In this document: positions 25,115 to 33,042 of the stretch, piece by piece
Position numbering within the stretch: the stretch's first letter is position 1
Layout: each line of letters opens with the position of its first letter
Source of the DNA: RGIG1995 sp045645205
GTDB taxonomy: Bacteria > Bacillota > Clostridia > Oscillospirales > CAG-272
NCBI GenBank assembly: GCA_045645205.1
Contig: JAZRIJ010000072.1
Span: 1-40,507 of the forward strand
Reading direction: 5' to 3'
Length of the DNA stretch: 40,507 nt
The notes under the pieces: generated by a model
What the model was told of the DNA's origin: nothing
Databases searched by the model: none
What the model saw: only the letters and a program-made list of their open reading frames with translations
Made by a program: the position numbers and the translations under genes

Positions 25115-26839
25115 TCATTCTGCAACAAAAATATAGGGATATACTTCCTGGCCGCCTTCAACAAAATATATTTCGGCAGAACTATGCTTTTCCTTCAAAT
25201 AATTTTCAAGCGCCAAACACTCATCGGAATTTGAGTCCTTGCCAGTAAATACAGTAATCATAAATTTTCCGTCAGCCTCAAGGAGCTTTGTTGCAAGTAT
25301 TTTTGAAGCCTCAAGCCTGTCAGTTTCCGAAACAACTATCTCTTTTTCTATAATACCGATAGAATCACCTTTGTTTATGTGAACACCGTTCATATCAGCA
25401 TTACGGATAGAGGGAGAGATATAACCTGCGGTTACCCTCTTCATCGCTGCAGTCATTTCTTCAATTATACTTTCAACATTATCGTTTTCAAAATCGGCTG
25501 ACGATACAGCAACATACCCCGTACCGATATTCTTACTCGGTATTATGTGTACTTTTGCCTTTTCATATATTTCAGCAGCCTGCTGAGCCGCCATAATAAT
25601 ATTGCCGTTATTGGGGAAAACGAATATATGCTCTGCCGAGACCTTTTCAAAAGCATCAAGAAAATCGTGAGTAGAGGGATTTTGTGTCTGTCCTCCCTGA
25701 ACAATTTCATCTGCCCCCAGTTCTCTGAACAATCCTTCAATACCGGGACCGTTTGTTACCGCTACAATACCGTATTTCTTGTCAGGAACCTGCTTTTCAA
25801 AGCCCTTTTCATCTTGTATATCAGCACTTTCAGCTTCAAGCTCTGTATGCTGCAACGACATATTTTCTATTTTTATTGTCAAAAACTCACCGAAATTACG
25901 ACAATATTCAAGTACTTTTTCGGGGGTCATCGTGTGTACGTGAAGCTTAACTATGCTTTCTGTTTTAAAACATACGACAGAATTACCTATTTCACCTAAA
26001 AATGCCTTTAAAGGTTCAATATCAAATGCTTCAACATTGGTTTTTGCGTTCATAAGCTGGATAAGCAATTCCGTACAATAACCGTATTTCATTACGCTGT
26101 CCGGACCGAAGGATGCCGTTGAAACAGTTGCAGGCTTTGGCATATCATTGGCTGTATCAACGGTTATCTGTTCACCGTTCAAAACTCTGTTAAACCCGTC
26201 CATTATGTAGAACAATCCCGCGCCGCCGCTGTCAACAACACCCGCCTCTTTAAGCACAGACAAAGCCTCAGGGGTACGTTCAAGTGATGCGTACATCTCT
26301 TTTACAAGGTCTCCAAAAAGCGTTCTGATAGTACTCTGTGGTGTTATACGCGCTACTGCATATTCCACCGATTCGCGCGCAACGGTCAATATAGTTCCTT
26401 CCGCAGGATTCATAACCGATGCATATGCCTGTTCAACGCCCTTTTTAAGAGCCTCACCCATTGTTGCCACGTTAGCCTTTTGAGACTTTTCAAGTCCCTT
26501 TGAAACACCTGCAAAAAACTGAGACAAAATAACACCCGAATTTCCTCTTGCGCCAAGAAGCATACCGTGTGATATTACCTTCATAACCTCGGCAATATCG
26601 TCCGAATCCATATTTTCAACAGCCGCAATACCGCTTTCAATGGTCATTCTCATATTGTCGCCGGTATCTCCGTCAGGAACGGGAAATACATTCAGCTTGT
26701 TTACCTCATCCGATTTTAAACGAAGTCTTGCCGCGCCGCCAAGCGCCATCTTCTTAAGTAAAGCGCCGCCTATTGATTTTATATCTTTCGAATTGCCCGA
26801 CTTTTTTGCCGAAGCCTTCTTTTTCTTCTTTTTCAACAT
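25115..26839 (-). CDS. fakA: Fatty acid kinase catalytic subunit FakA (DhaL/YloV family)
   Basis: This 574-aa protein phosphorylates fatty acids carried on FakB, producing acyl-phosphate for phospholipid synthesis. The N-terminal DhaL-type kinase domain (about 20-225) has NVFPVPDGDTGDNM (50-63) and GARGNSG (96-102). In the middle domain Cys255, His300 and His302 (KYGYCTE and KLHVHT) occupy the pattern of the FakA zinc site. A DegV-like/YloV C-terminal domain follows. An unusual Lys-rich N-terminus (MLKKKKKKASAKK) precedes the kinase domain. A FakB-type gene lies 80 bases upstream and a MarR gene 19 bases downstream, making a likely operon. Confidence 0.92.
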   Translation of the reverse strand: MLKKKKKKASAKKSGNSKDIKSIGGALLKKMALGGAARLRLKSDEVNKLNVFPVPDGDTGDNMRMTIESGIAAVENMDSDDIAEVMKVISHGMLLGARGNSGVILSQFFAGVSKGLEKSQKANVATMGEALKKGVEQAYASVMNPAEGTILTVARESVEYAVARITPQSTIRTLFGDLVKEMYASLERTPEALSVLKEAGVVDSGGAGLFYIMDGFNRVLNGEQITVDTANDMPKPATVSTASFGPDSVMKYGYCTELLIQLMNAKTNVEAFDIEPLKAFLGEIGNSVVCFKTESIVKLHVHTMTPEKVLEYCRNFGEFLTIKIENMSLQHTELEAESADIQDEKGFEKQVPDKKYGIVAVTNGPGIEGLFRELGADEIVQGGQTQNPSTHDFLDAFEKVSAEHIFVFPNNGNIIMAAQQAAEIYEKAKVHIIPSKNIGTGYVAVSSADFENDNVESIIEEMTAAMKRVTAGYISPSIRNADMNGVHINKGDSIGIIEKEIVVSETDRLEASKILATKLLEADGKFMITVFTGKDSNSDECLALENYLKEKHSSAEIYFVEGGQEVYPYIFVAE

Positions 26840-26919
26840 ATTATAAGCCCTTTTCTTTATCGTTATGTTATTGATTTAAAATCTTATTATGTCGTATATA
26901 TTTTGTTTGTCTGAAAAAA

Positions 26920-27786
26920 TTATCTCTCTTTACCTACAAAGAAAAATGCAAGTACGCCGGGACCGGTGTGTGCGCCGATAACAGGTCCGACATCGGTAAT
27001 TATTTCAACATCAACACCGTGCTTTGACTTTATAATAGATGCAAGATATTCGGCATCTGCAAGGCAGTCGCCATGAGAAATGAAAAGCGTTCCCTCTTTT
27101 GTGTTGACCGCCAACTCATCATACTTCTGAGCCAAAGCCTCAACAGAGGTCTTTCTTCCTCTGACCTTTGTCATATTGATAAGATGTCCCTCGTTGTCCA
27201 TATGAAGAACAGGCTTAATACCGAGTACATTACCTACAAAAGCAACGGTCGGACTTATTCTTCCACCTCTCTTAAGATACATAAGGTCGTCAACAGTAAA
27301 CCAGTGACAAAGGTTAAATTTTAATTCGTCTGCATATTTTGCAGCCTCTTCAATAGATGCTCCCTCGTTTTTCTTTTTTAATGTAAGGTACAACAAAAGA
27401 CCAAAGCCTGCCGATGCCGAAAGAGTATCAAACGTTATTATTTTTCTTTCGCTGTATTTTTCTTTCAGTTGCTCGCCTGCAAGTCTTGCCGAATTGTAGG
27501 TCGTGCTGAGTCCGGTTGAAAATCCAAGATAAAGCACATCTTTTCCCTGCTTCAAATATTCTTCAAAAAGCTGCGCAAAGCTTTCAACGTTTACCGCCGC
27601 TGTTTTTGCAACCCCACCCGCACGCATTCTTGCATAAAATTCAGAAGATGTCATATCAAAGTTGGAATATTCTTTTTCGTCTCCGTCGAATCTAAAAGTA
27701 AGACTGCAAAAAGGAACACCCCATTTCCCCAATATTTCGGGCTTTATGTCGCATGCAGAGTCTGTGATAATAATATATTCGCTCAT
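26920..27786 (-). CDS. DegV-family fatty-acid-binding protein (FakB)
   Basis: This 288-aa two-lobed protein binds one fatty acid and presents its carboxylate to FakA. Family marks are IITDSACD near the N-terminus, FSTGLSTTYNSAR (about 89-101) contacting the carboxylate, LKRGGRIS (about 170-177), and GPVIGAHTGPGVLAFFF at the end. The typical length and a FakA gene directly downstream support the assignment. AAAGGAG lies 7 bases before the ATG. Which fatty acid is preferred cannot be read from sequence. Organisms usually carry several FakB paralogues. Confidence 0.93.
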   Translation of the reverse strand: MSEYIIITDSACDIKPEILGKWGVPFCSLTFRFDGDEKEYSNFDMTSSEFYARMRAGGVAKTAAVNVESFAQLFEEYLKQGKDVLYLGFSTGLSTTYNSARLAGEQLKEKYSERKIITFDTLSASAGFGLLLYLTLKKKNEGASIEEAAKYADELKFNLCHWFTVDDLMYLKRGGRISPTVAFVGNVLGIKPVLHMDNEGHLINMTKVRGRKTSVEALAQKYDELAVNTKEGTLFISHGDCLADAEYLASIIKSKHGVDVEIITDVGPVIGAHTGPGVLAFFFVGKER

Positions 27787-27952
27787 TTTTTTCTCCTTTA
27801 AAAAATGCGGTTCCTACTATTATTTTTATTGTATATAACCGCAAATATATTCCATATTATACCACCTCGTTGTTGTTTTGTCAACAAAATTATAAATACT
27901 ATAATATTTATTAAAAAATTTTTTATGAGCAAATTAATCTTATGTTAAAAAT

Positions 27953-28705
27953 TTACCCCAGCAATACATTTGTTATAAGCATAACACAAAAACCTATAAG
28001 AAGCGCATAAGTTGCGGCTCTCTCATTACCGTGAGCGTGTGTTTCAGGTATCATTTCGTCGCTTATAACATAGAGCATAGTACCGCCCGCAAAGGCAAGC
28101 GCAAAAGGCAATACTGCAGAAGCTATACTTACTGCAAAATAACCTATCAATGTTCCCGCCACTTCTACAAGTCCAGTTATCATAGCGCAGATAAACGTCT
28201 TTCTCGGTGTTACGTCCGCCGCCAACATAGGACCAATTATAACCATACCCTCAGGAATATTCTGCAATGCAATACCGCCTGCAATAATAAGCGCCTGCGA
28301 AACATCTCCGGCGCCAAAACCAACACCTGCCGCAATACCCTCGGGCAGATTATGTATTGCAATTGCCATTACAAACAGCAATACTTTGCTTAGATTTTCA
28401 TTATTGTGCGGTTCAATATCAACTCCCACAAGCTTATGAAGGTGAGGAACAAGCTTGTCTATCAAATTCAGACACAATGCTCCTGCAAATATTCCTGTAA
28501 CAGTTATAAGCAGTCCGTATCTGCCGCCGTAATCAAGAGAAGGCAATATCAATCCCAGCACAGCAGCTGCAAGCATAACTCCCGCCGCAAATGACAGCAC
28601 AATATCCGAATATCTATGGGATATTTTCTTGAATATAAACCCTATCAGTGAGCCTACAACAGTAGCTCCGCCCACACCGATAGCTGTCAATAATACCATT
28701 TCCAT
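27953..28705 (-). CDS. ZIP-family divalent metal transporter (ZupT-like)
   Basis: This 250-aa transporter has eight predicted membrane helices. The metal-binding helix motifs HNLPEGIAAGVGFG (about 117-130) and NIPEGMVIIGP (about 148-158) are intact, and a short His-containing loop (LVPHLHKLVGVDIEPH) lies between helices 3 and 4. ZIP proteins import Zn, Fe or Mn; the specificity is not readable here. It lies just beyond the hairpin ending the iron-rich oxygen-defence operon, so iron supply is an attractive guess. AAGGAG lies 6 bases before the ATG. Confidence 0.9.
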   Translation of the reverse strand: MEMVLLTAIGVGGATVVGSLIGFIFKKISHRYSDIVLSFAAGVMLAAAVLGLILPSLDYGGRYGLLITVTGIFAGALCLNLIDKLVPHLHKLVGVDIEPHNNENLSKVLLFVMAIAIHNLPEGIAAGVGFGAGDVSQALIIAGGIALQNIPEGMVIIGPMLAADVTPRKTFICAMITGLVEVAGTLIGYFAVSIASAVLPFALAFAGGTMLYVISDEMIPETHAHGNERAATYALLIGFCVMLITNVLLG

Positions 28706-28757
28706 ATTTTTCTCCTTAACTTAAAGCCATTATAACGAAAAAGCCTTATAAATTACT

Positions 28758-28783
28758 TTTACCGCCGTTTACACGGCGGTAAA
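28758..28783. terminator. Hairpin ending the oxygen-defence operon
   Basis: TTTACCGCCGT (28758-28768) and ACGGCGGTAAA (28773-28783) pair perfectly around TTAC, 8 bases past the rubredoxin stop. On the minus strand it is followed by AAGTAATTT, a weak T-run, so some read-through into the ZIP gene is possible. Confidence 0.7.
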
Positions 28784-28790
28784 TCAGTCA

Positions 28791-28949
28791 TTATGCTTCG
28801 CTGAAATTGGATTTGTCAACTCCGCAGATGGGACATACAAAATCTTCTGAAACATCTTCCCATTTCGTTCCGGGAGCAACATTCTGGCTTTCTTCTCCTA
28901 CAGCCTCGTCATATTCATAACCGCAAATATTGCATACATACTTTTTCAT
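28791..28949 (-). CDS. Rubredoxin
   Basis: This 52-aa one-electron carrier has two Fe-binding knuckles, CNICGY near residue 6 and CPICG near residue 39, forming an Fe(Cys)4 site. The length is normal and it ends VDKSNFSEA. GGAG precedes the ATG at 28949. It lies 31 bases downstream of desulfoferrodoxin in one operon with the flavodiiron protein. It is the likely electron donor to desulfoferrodoxin, and perhaps to other partners, since the flavodiiron protein already carries its own rubredoxin domain. Confidence 0.95.
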   Translation of the reverse strand: MKKYVCNICGYEYDEAVGEESQNVAPGTKWEDVSEDFVCPICGVDKSNFSEA

Positions 28950-28980
28950 TATCTTTTCCTCCGTTTTATTTTATTGTTAA

Positions 28981-29361
28981 TTAAAGATCAGTCTTCCAAA
29001 GACCGTGAAGATTACAGTAAGCATATACGCTGATAGGCTTTTCGTCTGCAAGCGCAAATGTTACCACAGGTTCTGAGTCGGACGTAAGGCACTTGCGCTG
29101 ACCGCCCCTGTCAGTCTGTAAATATACCCATGTAATGCTGTGTTCTTCTGTCATTGGATGAGCAACAGAGCCGACAACAACCTTAACCGTATTTCCTTCA
29201 ACGGTGCATACGGGAATATGTTTCTCACGGCTCGCTTCAACCGTTCCGGGTTCAAGCTTTGTCATCTTCTGTCCGCAGCACATAATCGGTACTCCTGCAT
29301 CCTTGATAAGACCTACAATGTTTCCGCAATGCTCGCAAATGTAAAATCTGTTTTCACACAT
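28981..29361 (-). CDS. dfx: Desulfoferrodoxin (superoxide reductase)
   Basis: This 126-aa 2Fe-type superoxide reductase reduces superoxide to peroxide without releasing O2. Center I ligands are Cys9, Cys12, Cys28 and Cys29 (CEHCGN and MCCGQ). Center II ligands are His48, His68, His74, Cys116 and His119 (EKHIP, AHPMTEEH, CNLHG). The EKHIP loop has the catalytic Lys47 next to His48. The ATG at 29361 has GGAGG 8 bases upstream; a TTG five codons earlier overlaps that site and is rejected. The gene is flanked in the same operon by a flavodiiron protein and rubredoxin. Confidence 0.96.
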   Translation of the reverse strand: MCENRFYICEHCGNIVGLIKDAGVPIMCCGQKMTKLEPGTVEASREKHIPVCTVEGNTVKVVVGSVAHPMTEEHSITWVYLQTDRGGQRKCLTSDSEPVVTFALADEKPISVYAYCNLHGLWKTDL

Positions 29362-29399
29362 AGTAATATCCTCCAAATTTTTTATAAAAAGATGTTTGT

Positions 29400-31190
29400 T
29401 TATTCTATAGGTTCAAAATCAGCAGCGCCATGTTTGCACAGAGGACACACAATATCCGCAGGAAGAACCTCGCCTTCATAAACATAGCCGCAAATCTTAC
29501 ATACATAACCTTTTTTACCTTCAGTTCTGGGCTTAGGCTTAACATTGTTCTGATAATAGGTGTATGTCATTGTTTCCCTGTCAGAAATAACTCTCGACTC
29601 GGTTACCGAGCAGATAAACATTCCATGTGTATCAAGATCTACATACTGCTCCACCTTAAGAGACATAAAAGAATTGATGTAGCGGGGCAGGAACACAAGT
29701 CCGTTGTCCGAACGGAGAGGCTGACATTCTGCAAATTTGTCTACATTTCTTCCGCTGGCAAATCCAAATTTTTCAAAAACCGCAAAAGGGGCATCAACAG
29801 TAAGGCAGTTAATGTTCATTTTGCCTGTCTGCTTGATAACATGGTGAGAATAATTTTCCTTGTTTATGGTTACCGCAATCCTGTTTGGTACGTTAGTTAC
29901 CTGCGTAACAGTATTAACTATAAGACCGTTGTCCTTTTTGCCGTCGTTAGATGTTATCACATACAGACCGTAGCCTATATTGAACAGTGCTGTCAGATCG
30001 TTTTTATTTGCAGTGGAATCCTGCTGTGCAAGATAGTCCTTACAAAGCTCGCCGACAAGCTTTTCAAGCTGTTCTTTGCTTTCTTCATTAAGAGCCGACA
30101 AAATTTTTACCGTTGTATCGGTAAAGGTTATGTTTTTGCACTTTTCAAGCAACCCCTTCATAACCTTTGCCGCCACAGGTGCCCAACTGCCGTTTTCGAT
30201 TAAAGCTACGGTACGGTTACTGAAATTACGTTCAACAAGATGATTGATAAATTCACGCATAAATGGGAATATTTCCGCATTATAAGTGGTTGTTGCAAGT
30301 ACTATTTTGCTGTAGCGGAACGCATCTTCCACCGCCTCCGCCATATCGCACCTTGCAAGGTCGTTTATAATTACCTTTGGGCATCCGTTTGCCTTAAGGC
30401 TTTCGGCAAGCTTAAGAACAGCTTTTTTAGTATTTCCGTAAACAGAAGTATACGCTATCACTATTCCCTCTTCCTCGGGCTGATAACTTGACCATGTGTT
30501 GTATAAATTAATATAATAACCTAAATTCTCGGTAAGAACAGGACCGTGAAGCGGGCAGATCATCTGTATATCAAGCCCCGAAGCCTTTTTCAGAAGCGCT
30601 TGAACCTGAGCGCCGTACTTACCTACTATACCGATATAATACCGTCTTGCTTCGCAAGCCCATTCCTCTTCAACATCAAGTGCTCCGAATTTTCCAAAAC
30701 CGTCCGCTGAGAACAAAACCTTATCAGTACTGTCATAAGTTACGATAACCTCGGGCCAATGCACCATGGGAGCAGTAACAAATGTAAGGTTATGCTTGCC
30801 AAGAAAAAGAGTGCTTCCCTCACCTACAACTATCTGTCTTTCCGCAAAATCAGTTCCAAAAAAGTTTTTCATCATTTTAAAAGCCTTGTCGGAAGACACT
30901 ATCTTAGTATCAGGATATGTCTTAATAAAATTCATAATGTTCGCCGAATGATCGGGTTCCATATGCTGAATTATCAAATAATCAGGTTTTCTGTTTTCCA
31001 AAGTGTTTTGAATATTATCAAGCCATTCATGAGTAAAGTTTGCATCTACAGTATCCATAATAGCAATCTTTTCGTCTATAATTGCATAGGAGTTATATGA
31101 CATACCGTTTGGAACATCATACTGCCCTTCGAACAAATCTATATTGTGGTCATTCACACCAATATATTTTATGTCATTTGTGATCTTCAT
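29400..31190 (-). CDS. Four-domain flavodiiron protein: MBL diiron + flavodoxin + flavin reductase + rubredoxin
   Basis: This 596-aa fusion reduces O2 (or NO) to water (or N2O). The metallo-beta-lactamase domain (1-240) has all diiron ligands in the canonical order: His76-x-Glu78-x-Asp80-His81, His144, Asp163 and His215. A flavodoxin domain follows (about 243-385, TSVYGNT at 248-254), then a flavin-reductase-like domain (about 400-550) and a C-terminal rubredoxin (562-596, Cys564, 567, 582, 585). This layout puts NAD(P)H-to-flavin-to-iron electron transfer in one chain and could bypass a separate reductase. GAGGTG lies 8 bases before the ATG. The gene is 38 bases after the D-lactate dehydrogenase stop and 38 bases before dfx. 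Confidence 0.95.
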   Translation of the reverse strand: MKITNDIKYIGVNDHNIDLFEGQYDVPNGMSYNSYAIIDEKIAIMDTVDANFTHEWLDNIQNTLENRKPDYLIIQHMEPDHSANIMNFIKTYPDTKIVSSDKAFKMMKNFFGTDFAERQIVVGEGSTLFLGKHNLTFVTAPMVHWPEVIVTYDSTDKVLFSADGFGKFGALDVEEEWACEARRYYIGIVGKYGAQVQALLKKASGLDIQMICPLHGPVLTENLGYYINLYNTWSSYQPEEEGIVIAYTSVYGNTKKAVLKLAESLKANGCPKVIINDLARCDMAEAVEDAFRYSKIVLATTTYNAEIFPFMREFINHLVERNFSNRTVALIENGSWAPVAAKVMKGLLEKCKNITFTDTTVKILSALNEESKEQLEKLVGELCKDYLAQQDSTANKNDLTALFNIGYGLYVITSNDGKKDNGLIVNTVTQVTNVPNRIAVTINKENYSHHVIKQTGKMNINCLTVDAPFAVFEKFGFASGRNVDKFAECQPLRSDNGLVFLPRYINSFMSLKVEQYVDLDTHGMFICSVTESRVISDRETMTYTYYQNNVKPKPRTEGKKGYVCKICGYVYEGEVLPADIVCPLCKHGAADFEPIE

Positions 31191-31228
31191 ATCATTTCAC
31201 CTCAAATTAATATTTTTTTATATCAAAT

Positions 31229-32263
31229 TCAAAAACACTTCCCGTTTTTGCAGTCTCGTGTCTCTCCGCAACGGTAACAAACTTCATTCGAACATTGGTT
31301 TGTTTCAAAAAATCCAATAATATTATTAACGGTTGTTTCTGCAATATTTTCCAATGCTTCTTCGGTAAGAAAAGCCTGATGCGATGTTACGATAACATTT
31401 GGCATCGAAATAAGCCTTGCAAGAGTATCGTCTTCCAAAATATGTCCTGAGTTATCTTCAAAAAACAGCTCTGATTCTTCCTCATACACATCAAGGCAGG
31501 CGGCGCCAACTTTACGGCTTTTTATACCGTTAAGCAATGCCTCGGCATCTACCAAAGCACCTCTTGAGGTATTCAAAAGCACCACGCCTTTTTTACACTT
31601 TTCCAATGCATTATTGTCTATCATATGATACGTCTCATCTGTAAGCGGACAATGAATACTGATTATATCACTATTTGAAAGAAGGTTATCAAAATCAGTA
31701 TATCTTACTGTGTCCCCGTTGTCAAGTTCTTCTGTGGGAAATTTATCATACGCCAGTACATTCATTCCAAAGCCTCGGCAAATATCAATAAACACCCGTC
31801 CTATTCTTCCCGTTCCGATGACCCCAACGGTTTTACCGTGAAGGTCAAAACCGGTCAATCCCGAAAGACTGAAGTTAAAATCTCTGGAGCGAATATACGC
31901 CTTGTGTATACGCCTAATAGAAGTAAGAAGAAGAGCCATTGCGTGCTCGGCTACAGCATAAGGAGAATATGCCGGAACACGTAACACATGAAGCTTCCCA
32001 TAAGCATATTTCATATCAACATTGTTGAAACCCGCGCACCTCAACGCAAGTACTTTTATCCCCATTTCAGCCAACCTGTCAATAACATAAGCGTTTATTG
32101 TATCATTTACGAATACGCACACCACGTCATAACCTTGAGCTAAATCAACAGTATCTTCGTTAAGCTTTGTTTCATAATATTTAAATTCTATATCGCGTTC
32201 ATTAAAATATTTATTAAAAGAAAGCTTGTCGTATGGTTTGGTATCAAAAAATGCTATTTTCAT
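31229..32263 (-). CDS. D-lactate dehydrogenase (D-2-hydroxyacid dehydrogenase family) with Cys-rich tail
   Basis: This 344-aa NAD-dependent enzyme reduces pyruvate to D-lactate. The Rossmann motif GTGRIG spans 150-155. Catalytic-type Arg234 (NTSRGALVD) and His295 (TSHQAF) are present, with an acidic partner in VYEEESELFF. The body resembles fermentative LdhA. The last 21 residues are unusual, with five cysteines (324, 329, 332, 338, 343) in a CxxC...C...C pattern suggestive of a metal or redox knuckle. It is the first gene of the minus-strand run ldh-fdp-dfx-rubredoxin and is divergent from a Crp/Fnr gene. AAGGAGG lies 9 bases before the ATG. Confidence 0.9.
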   Translation of the reverse strand: MKIAFFDTKPYDKLSFNKYFNERDIEFKYYETKLNEDTVDLAQGYDVVCVFVNDTINAYVIDRLAEMGIKVLALRCAGFNNVDMKYAYGKLHVLRVPAYSPYAVAEHAMALLLTSIRRIHKAYIRSRDFNFSLSGLTGFDLHGKTVGVIGTGRIGRVFIDICRGFGMNVLAYDKFPTEELDNGDTVRYTDFDNLLSNSDIISIHCPLTDETYHMIDNNALEKCKKGVVLLNTSRGALVDAEALLNGIKSRKVGAACLDVYEEESELFFEDNSGHILEDDTLARLISMPNVIVTSHQAFLTEEALENIAETTVNNIIGFFETNQCSNEVCYRCGETRDCKNGKCF

Positions 32264-32277
32264 TTTTATAAACCTCC

Positions 32278-32306
32278 TTGCTTTTCTAAAACCATTATAG
32301 TATAAT
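32278..32306 (+). promoter_or_regulatory. Promoter of the Crp/Fnr gene
   Basis: TTGCTT (32278-32283), a 17-base spacer and TATAAT (32301-32306). The start near 32313 puts the palindrome at 32322-32335 just inside the transcript. Confidence 0.65.
32294..32299 (-). promoter_or_regulatory. -10 element of the ldh-flavodiiron-dfx operon, without a -35
   Basis: A minus-strand TATAAT (32299-32294) lies 31 bases before the ldh ATG. No TTGACA-like box exists at 16-18 bases. Instead the palindrome centre lies about 41.5 bases upstream of the predicted start (near 32287), the class II activator geometry of Crp/Fnr proteins. Confidence 0.5.
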
Positions 32307-32321
32307 ATGTGCAGTAATTCT

Positions 32322-32335
32322 GTTGAATTTTCAAC
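32322..32335. promoter_or_regulatory. 14-bp palindromic operator candidate for the Crp/Fnr regulator
   Basis: GTTGAA-TT-TTCAAC is a perfect palindrome (GTTGA-N4-TCAAC). It resembles Fnr/Crp half-sites but with tighter spacing than the Fnr box TTGAT-N4-ATCAA. It lies between the regulator promoter and its ATG, and upstream of the divergent operon's -10. Confidence 0.6.
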
Positions 32336-32349
32336 AAAACGGAGATAAA

Positions 32350-33009
32350 ATGAAAAAATATTCAGAAATATTAAAAAGTTGTCCTCTTTTTTATCAAATT
32401 AAAGAAGACAACTTGTTAAAAATGTTGACCTGTCTGGGAGCAAAAGTAGAAGCTTTTGACAAAAAACAAACAATTTTTGATGAGGGAACACCTGCAGAAT
32501 ACATAGGAATTGTCTTGTCAGGCTCGGCGCAAATAATACAAGTGGATTATTACGGCAACAGAAGTATACTCAGTACTATTGAGCCCTCGCAAATTTTTGC
32601 GGAAGCCTTTGCCTGCGCAGAACTGGGTGCGATACCGGTTACAATTACGGCAAGCGATCCTTGCGAAATAATGTTGATTAACTGCAGCCATATTCTGCAT
32701 ACCTGTTCAAACAACTGCGGTTTTCACCAACAGCTTATTTTTAATCTAATGAAGGACCTTGCCACAAAAACTATTATATTCCACCAAAAGATTGAGATAA
32801 CGGCAAAACGTACCACCCGTGAAAAGCTGTTGACATATCTTACGCTCAAAGCCAAAAGCACCGGGTGCCAAAGCTTTGATATTCCGTTTGACCGTCAAGA
32901 GCTTGCAGACTATCTTGAAGTTGAAAGAAGCGGTCTGTCTGCCGAAATAAGTAAACTTCGAAACGAGGGACTGATCGAAAGCAACAAAAAGCATTTTGTG
33001 CTCTTGTAA
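32350..33009 (+). CDS. Crp/Fnr-family transcriptional regulator
   Basis: This 219-aa regulator has an N-terminal cNMP-type beta-roll (about 10-115), a dimer helix, and a C-terminal HTH_Crp (about 165-210, DRQELADYLEVERSGLSAEISKLRNEGLI). The cAMP-contacting Gly-Glu...Arg-Ser pattern is replaced by FAEAFACAELGAIPVTI, so cAMP binding is unlikely. Several cysteines (CSHILHTCSNNCGF, about 116-129, plus others) could sense redox state or hold a cluster, which is inference. I chose ATG 32350 because GGAG lies 6 bases before it. It is divergent from the oxygen-defence operon and 33 bases upstream of cysK. Oxygen, NO or sulfur status is the likely signal. Confidence 0.9.
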   Translation: MKKYSEILKSCPLFYQIKEDNLLKMLTCLGAKVEAFDKKQTIFDEGTPAEYIGIVLSGSAQIIQVDYYGNRSILSTIEPSQIFAEAFACAELGAIPVTITASDPCEIMLINCSHILHTCSNNCGFHQQLIFNLMKDLATKTIIFHQKIEITAKRTTREKLLTYLTLKAKSTGCQSFDIPFDRQELADYLEVERSGLSAEISKLRNEGLIESNKKHFVLL

Positions 33010-33042
33010 ATAATTTTTAATATAATATAGGAGGCATTGAGC

